DNA from: Pirellulales bacterium
Lineage (GTDB): Bacteria; Planctomycetota; Planctomycetia; Pirellulales; Thermoguttaceae
NCBI GenBank assembly: GCA_016936015.1
Contig: JAFGPV010000001.1
Location: 1 to 33,790, forward strand
Direction: 5' to 3'
DNA: 33,790 bases
The translations under genes and the position numbers were made by a program. The notes beneath the pieces are model-generated. The model was not told the origin of the DNA. It saw only the letters and a program-made list of their open reading frames with translations, and made no database searches. Position 1 is the first letter of the stretch. Each line of letters begins with the position of its first letter. This document shows, piece by piece, positions 30,310-33,790 of the stretch.

Positions 30310-32076
30310 TCAACCGACGGGCTTGATGCCCAATTCCTGCAACTGCCGGGGATCGACCTGGCCGGGGGCGCCGGTCATCAGGTCGGTGGCCCGTTGGGTC
30401 TTCGGGAAGGCGATGCAGTCGCGGATGTTTTCCAGGCCGCCGAAGAGCATCACCAGCCGGTCGATGCCCAGGGCGATGCCGCCGTGGGGCGGGGCGCCGA
30501 ATTGCAGGGCGTCCAGCAGGAAACCGAACCGTTCCCGGGCAGTTTCCTGATTAATGCCCAATAGTTCGAACACCTGTTGCTGCAACTGCTGGTCGTGGAT
30601 TCGGACGGTACCCCCGCCGGCCTCTGAGCCGTTGACGACCAGGTCGTAAGCCTGGGCGCGGCAGCGGCTTGGATCGTCGGAGAGCATCGGGAGGTCCTGC
30701 CGCCGGGGCGCGGTAAACGGGTGGTGCATCGCCGCGTAGCCGCCTGTTTCCTCGTCGTAGGCGAACATCGGAAACTCGACGACCCAGGAGAAGTGCATCT
30801 GCCGCGGTTCGTAGAGTTTTCCTTCCGCGGCCAGGCGTTTCCGCAGGGCGTAGAGCGCCTTGCAGGTCACCTCGAACTTGTCGGCGACGATCAACAGCAG
30901 GTCGCCCGGCTCGGCCGCCATCCGGCCGCCGATCTGGGCCAGCAGGTCGGCCGAAAAATTCTTGGCGATCGGCGAGGCGAGTTTTCCGTCCGCGTCCACC
31001 TTGAACCAGGCCAGCCCCTTGGCTGCGAAATCTTCCATAATGAAGGCGGTTAATTCGTCGATCCCCTTACGCGAATAGCGGTCTGCGGCGGCCTTGGCGT
31101 TCAGCCCCCGGACCCGTCCGCCCGCGTCCGCCGTAGCCCGGAAAATCTTGAATTCCGAGGCCTTCGCCAAATCCGTCAAATCGACCAGTTCCATGCCGAA
31201 ACGCAGGTCCGGAGCGTCGTGCCCGAAGCGCTCCATCGCCTCGTCGTAAGTCATCCGCGGCAGCGGGAGCGTCAATTCCAGGCCCAGAATTTCTTTCGCC
31301 ATCCGCGCCATCAGCCCGTCGATCACGCCCATCACGTCGTCGGCGCCGACGAACGACATTTCCAGGTCCAACTGCGTGAACTCGGGCTGGCGGTCGGCTC
31401 GGAGGTCCTCGTCGCGGAAGCACCGGGCGATCTGGACGTAGCGGTCGAAGCCGGCCACCATCAGAATCTGCTTGTACAACTGCGGCGACTGCGGCAGGGC
31501 GTAATACGAGCCTTGTTGGATCCGACTGGGGACCAGGTAATCCCGGGCGCCCTCGGGCGTGCTCCGGCCCAGCATCGGCGTCTCGACGTCGAGGAAGCCC
31601 AGACGGTCGAAATAGTCCCGCATGATCTGAATCATCCGGTGCCGCAGGATCAGGGTGCGTTGCATCGCCGGGCGGCGGAGATCGATGTAGCGGTGCTTCA
31701 ACCGCAGGTCCTCGCCCGGCAGTTCCTTGGCGGTCGGCTGGAACGGCGGCGTCAGGCTCCGGTTCAGAATGGCCAGTTCCTCGGCCCGGACCTCGATCTC
31801 GCCGGTCTCCATTTTCGGATTGACGGTCCCCTCGGGCCGCGGCGCGACCTTGCCGGTGACCAGAATCACGAATTCCGACCGTAACGATTTTGCCAGTTCC
31901 AGGTTCTGACTGCCGCCCTCCGGGGCGAAGACGACCTGCGTCTTCCCGTACCGATCCCGCAAATCGACAAACAGCACTCCGCTGTGATCCCGGTAGGTAT
32001 CGACCCAGCCGCAGAGCGTAACTACTTGCCCCACATGGGTTTTCCGCAATTCACCGCAGGTATGTGTGCGCAACAA
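30310..32076 (-). CDS. aspS: Aspartate-tRNA ligase
   Basis: The 588-residue enzyme charges tRNA-Asp. It has the bacterial layout: an N-terminal OB-fold anticodon domain ([31 protein letters not shown]), the class II catalytic core with [14 protein letters not shown], motif 2 ([19 protein letters not shown]), the bacterial GAD insertion domain, and motif 3 ([15 protein letters not shown]). The best start is a TTG at 32076, giving [12 protein letters not shown], which matches the usual AspRS beginning; GGGGA is 9 bases upstream. The frame stays open to 32178, but that part is not AspRS-like and overlaps the vapC region. Whether it also charges tRNA-Asn cannot be told here. The use of TTG is worth noting. 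Confidence 0.94.
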   Translation of the reverse strand: MLRTHTCGELRKTHVGQVVTLCGWVDTYRDHSGVLFVDLRDRYGKTQVVFAPEGGSQNLELAKSLRSEFVILVTGKVAPRPEGTVNPKMETGEIEVRAEELAILNRSLTPPFQPTAKELPGEDLRLKHRYIDLRRPAMQRTLILRHRMIQIMRDYFDRLGFLDVETPMLGRSTPEGARDYLVPSRIQQGSYYALPQSPQLYKQILMVAGFDRYVQIARCFRDEDLRADRQPEFTQLDLEMSFVGADDVMGVIDGLMARMAKEILGLELTLPLPRMTYDEAMERFGHDAPDLRFGMELVDLTDLAKASEFKIFRATADAGGRVRGLNAKAAADRYSRKGIDELTAFIMEDFAAKGLAWFKVDADGKLASPIAKNFSADLLAQIGGRMAAEPGDLLLIVADKFEVTCKALYALRKRLAAEGKLYEPRQMHFSWVVEFPMFAYDEETGGYAAMHHPFTAPRRQDLPMLSDDPSRCRAQAYDLVVNGSEAGGGTVRIHDQQLQQQVFELLGINQETARERFGFLLDALQFGAPPHGGIALGIDRLVMLFGGLENIRDCIAFPKTQRATDLMTGAPGQVDPRQLQELGIKPVG

Positions 32077-32165
32077 GGTAGTATCCCCGCAAAGGAAGGG
32101 TTTTCGGATAATACAGACTTGTAATTCTAGCCCGCAGATAAGGAAAAGGTAAGAAGGGGCATACC

Positions 32166-32588
32166 TCACTTGGTCCAATCTTCAACCCTCAGTCCAGGAA
32201 CTCTCCGATAATCCACCAGGTTGCGAGAAAGCAGTATCGCATCACGGGATAAAACGATGGCCGCGATTTTCAAATCCATCATGCCGATCCGGATTTTCAT
32301 TTGCCGCAAATTTTGGAATTCGGCGACAGCATTCTCGTCAAAATCCAAGATCGGGATTTGTCGGTAGTTATCGAGATGCCGCCGCAATCGATGGTAGGCT
32401 TCCAATTGTTGCCCCAATGACTTAGCCCGGGCAATGTAAGTCATCCAACCACGAATCTGTTCTTCATAGCTGATAATAGTCGTTGCCACTTCGTCCGGGG
32501 CGGCGTCGGCAAGCCGTTCACGCAGGGCGGCAGAACCTTTACCTCCCCATTCCAGAAGGCTCATGTGGTCCGTATCGAGAACCAGCAT
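32166..32588 (-). CDS. vapC: VapC-type PIN-domain toxin
   Basis: The 140-residue protein is a PIN-domain ribonuclease of the VapC class. It starts with [14 protein letters not shown], where the two aspartates at 5 and 7 are the first metal ligands, has an acidic [10 protein letters not shown] segment, and ends with [28 protein letters not shown] and VPGLRVEDW, where the D of MMDL is the next metal ligand. The start at 32588 is 8 bases after the stop of the small gene upstream, the usual arrangement of antitoxin and toxin. Longer frames to 32717 overlap the antitoxin. Its RNA target is unknown; VapC toxins often cut tRNA or rRNA. Confidence 0.9.
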   Translation of the reverse strand: MLVLDTDHMSLLEWGGKGSAALRERLADAAPDEVATTIISYEEQIRGWMTYIARAKSLGQQLEAYHRLRRHLDNYRQIPILDFDENAVAEFQNLRQMKIRIGMMDLKIAAIVLSRDAILLSRNLVDYRRVPGLRVEDWTK

Positions 32589-32596
32589 GGTCGTTC

Positions 32597-32812
32597 CTAC
32601 TTTTGTTTCCGCGCCGAGTTGCGGGGATCGAGCGAGTGACGGTATTTCCGGCCCAGTTTCATGGCCTTTTCGTAGATGGGATCCTTCTCGAACGTGCCCG
32701 CAATCCGTTCCCACCAAGGTTTGGCGGTCTCCGCCGTTTCGACCTTACTCTTAAGCCTGGCCAGTTCTTCTTCCAGCGCGGCAACTCGCTTCTCCAGTTT
32801 TATTGAGGACAT
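32597..32812 (-). CDS. Small coiled-coil antitoxin partner of VapC
   Basis: The 71-residue protein has an N-terminal leucine-zipper-like coiled coil (KLEKRVAALEEELARLKSKV) and a C-terminal segment with PWWERIAGTFEKDPIYEKAM and basic residues to the end. The WWERIAGTFEKDP region is of the type that precedes VapC genes in many cyanobacteria and planctomycetes and would wrap the toxin. No ribbon-helix-helix or AbrB DNA-binding fold was recognised, so repression of the operon is uncertain. AAGGA lies a few bases before the ATG. Identification rests mainly on the position just before vapC and on this tail. Confidence 0.85.
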   Translation of the reverse strand: MSSIKLEKRVAALEEELARLKSKVETAETAKPWWERIAGTFEKDPIYEKAMKLGRKYRHSLDPRNSARKQK

Positions 32813-32898
32813 GGAATGTTCCTTCCTGATTACACATCATTCTATTTCTTTTTCGCTATCTCTTCAATATGGAAAAGCGAGACGTCAACTATCGACTT

Positions 32899-33790
32899 TC
32901 AAGTCATGAGAACGGCTTCCTGAATTTCCCCGGCAAGTGCGGCGGGGCTTTTACCCTCAGCCGGCACGAACCGGCACTCGCTGAGGCTGCGGAACCAGGT
33001 GGTCTGTCGCTTGGCCAACTGCCGGGTGTGGAGTTTGACGGACTGGATGGTTGCCGGCAGATCGGATTGGCCTTCGAGGTGCTCGATCACTTCCCGATAC
33101 CCTACCGCCTGCCGGGCGGTTTTGCTTAATGTGGTTCGTGTGCCACGATTGGCTTGCCCAACCGTGTATTCCGCACTGCTGGACAAGCCAGCAGTGGCAC
33201 CCAATGTGAGCAGGTTGCGCACTTCCTCGACCAATCCCTGTGAGAACATCTCTTCCACGCGGCGGTCAATCCGCCGGTGGAGTTCCGGCCGGGGCCAATT
33301 GAGGACGAAGACCCGGCACGACTCGGCCGGGCGGCCGCGGTCGAACTGCCGTTGAAGTTGGCTGATCGGTGTGCCCGACTTCTGAAAGACCTCCAACGCC
33401 CGGATGAGTCGCTTGGTGTCGTTCGGGTGCAGCCGGGCCGCTGTAACGGGATCGACCTTTTTTACCTGCTCGTGCAACCACGCCGGTCCCTGTTGCTCCG
33501 CCTTTTCGCGCCACTGGCGGCGGAAGTCCTCGTCGGCGGGGGGGCCTTGGAAGATGCCCCGCAGCAGCGCTTTCAAATACAGCGGCGTCCCGCCGACGAA
33601 AAGCACCTGCCGGCCGCGCCCTAAAATTTCTTCCACACACTGCCGGGCCGCCGCGACGTACTGGGCCAGGCTGAACTCTTCCCCCGGTTCCAGAATATCA
33701 ATCAGATGATGGGGCACGGCCCGGCGTTGCTCGGCGGTCGGTTTCGCGGTACCGATGTCCATCCCGCGATACAGGGCCATCGAATCCATC
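32899..33790 (-). CDS. miaA: tRNA dimethylallyltransferase, partial at window edge
   Basis: This is the C-terminal 297 residues of MiaA, which adds a dimethylallyl group to A37 of tRNAs that read codons starting with U. The visible part begins at the DSMALYRGMDIGTAKP motif; the P-loop start of the enzyme (about 30-40 residues) lies beyond the right edge, so the M seen first is not the true start. Other family parts are FVGGTPLYLKALLRGI, LHPNDTKRLIRALEV and LSKTARQAVGYREV. Between VRNLLT and LSKTARQ lies an extra stretch of about 25 residues (GATAGLSSSAEYTVGQ and following) encoded by a palindromic repeat at 33140-33200. The frame is kept, so the protein should still be made. Confidence 0.93.
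   Translation of the reverse strand, partial: MDSMALYRGMDIGTAKPTAEQRRAVPHHLIDILEPGEEFSLAQYVAAARQCVEEILGRGRQVLFVGGTPLYLKALLRGIFQGPPADEDFRRQWREKAEQQGPAWLHEQVKKVDPVTAARLHPNDTKRLIRALEVFQKSGTPISQLQRQFDRGRPAESCRVFVLNWPRPELHRRIDRRVEEMFSQGLVEEVRNLLTLGATAGLSSSAEYTVGQANRGTRTTLSKTARQAVGYREVIEHLEGQSDLPATIQSVKLHTRQLAKRQTTWFRSLSECRFVPAEGKSPAALAGEIQEAVLMT
33140..33200. repeat. 61-base double-hairpin element inside miaA
   Basis: Two inverted 27-base units (33140-33166 and 33174-33200) flank TATTCCG. Each folds: CACGATTGG/CCAACCGTG around CTTGC with one mismatch, and CACTGCTGG/CCAGCAGTG around ACAAG. Outer ends are GTGCCAC and GTGGCAC. The units differ at stem positions that change on both sides. A direct repeat AATGTG (33128-33133 and 33203-33208) brackets the element. 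Confidence 0.85.

Noticed and set aside
33134..33202. Extra miaA segment as a sequencing error or frameshift
   Set aside because: The extra length is a multiple of three, the frame is open throughout, and the segment is an ordered palindrome with paired stem changes.

Overview
The window looks like a chromosomal segment of a planctomycete (Planctomycetota, probably Pirellulales or a Thermogutta-like lineage). The reasons are two DUF1559 proteins with a prepilin-like N-terminus, two autotransporter-repeat (PATR) surface proteins with PEP-CTERM tails, a short sigma factor of the Rhodopirellula/Verrucomicrobium type joined to a FecR/LamG protein, and a genome full of short palindromic repeats. 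I saw no tRNA, rRNA, CRISPR array, transposase or phage gene. Left part (1-5263, + strand): an ArsR-type regulator, a UPF0718/ArsP-type permease, a 77-residue cytoplasmic thioredoxin, two exported CxxC proteins of the ArsF type and a CcdA-like ArsG-type membrane protein form an operon resembling the arsEFG organoarsenical loci. A SHOCT/DUF4870-like protein and a small unknown protein follow. Centre-left (5264-13094): cysE (+) converges on a four-gene minus-strand operon: a membrane zinc-ribbon protein, a radical SAM/SPASM protein, a second radical-SAM-like protein without its CxxxCxxC motif, and a DUF2207-like membrane protein ending in an alternating Cys-Ala tail, (CA)3-G-(CA)4-GGGR. The close packing (7-nt and 4-nt overlaps, then a 20-nt gap) suggests that the two SPASM proteins modify the tail. 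This is my best candidate for an undescribed system. galK lies upstream of it. Centre-right (13180-28747): a secreted GH67-like TIM-barrel protein (+) is followed by a long minus-strand block: a small lipoprotein, two DUF1559 proteins, a 2096-residue and a 597-residue PATR/PEP-CTERM protein, and an overlapping sigma factor-FecR/LamG pair that may control this surface programme. Right part (28748-33790): a redoxin-fold lipoprotein without catalytic cysteines, three GTTATGC hairpins, aspS, a VapC/antitoxin pair and the 3' part of miaA. A second theme is repeat insertion inside genes. Palindromic elements are carried in frame in cysE, at two or three places in the radical SAM gene, and in miaA. 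The miaA copy is flanked by a 6-bp direct repeat whose removal restores the usual protein. The behaviour resembles rickettsial palindromic elements. All identifications come from reading motifs; no database search was run.
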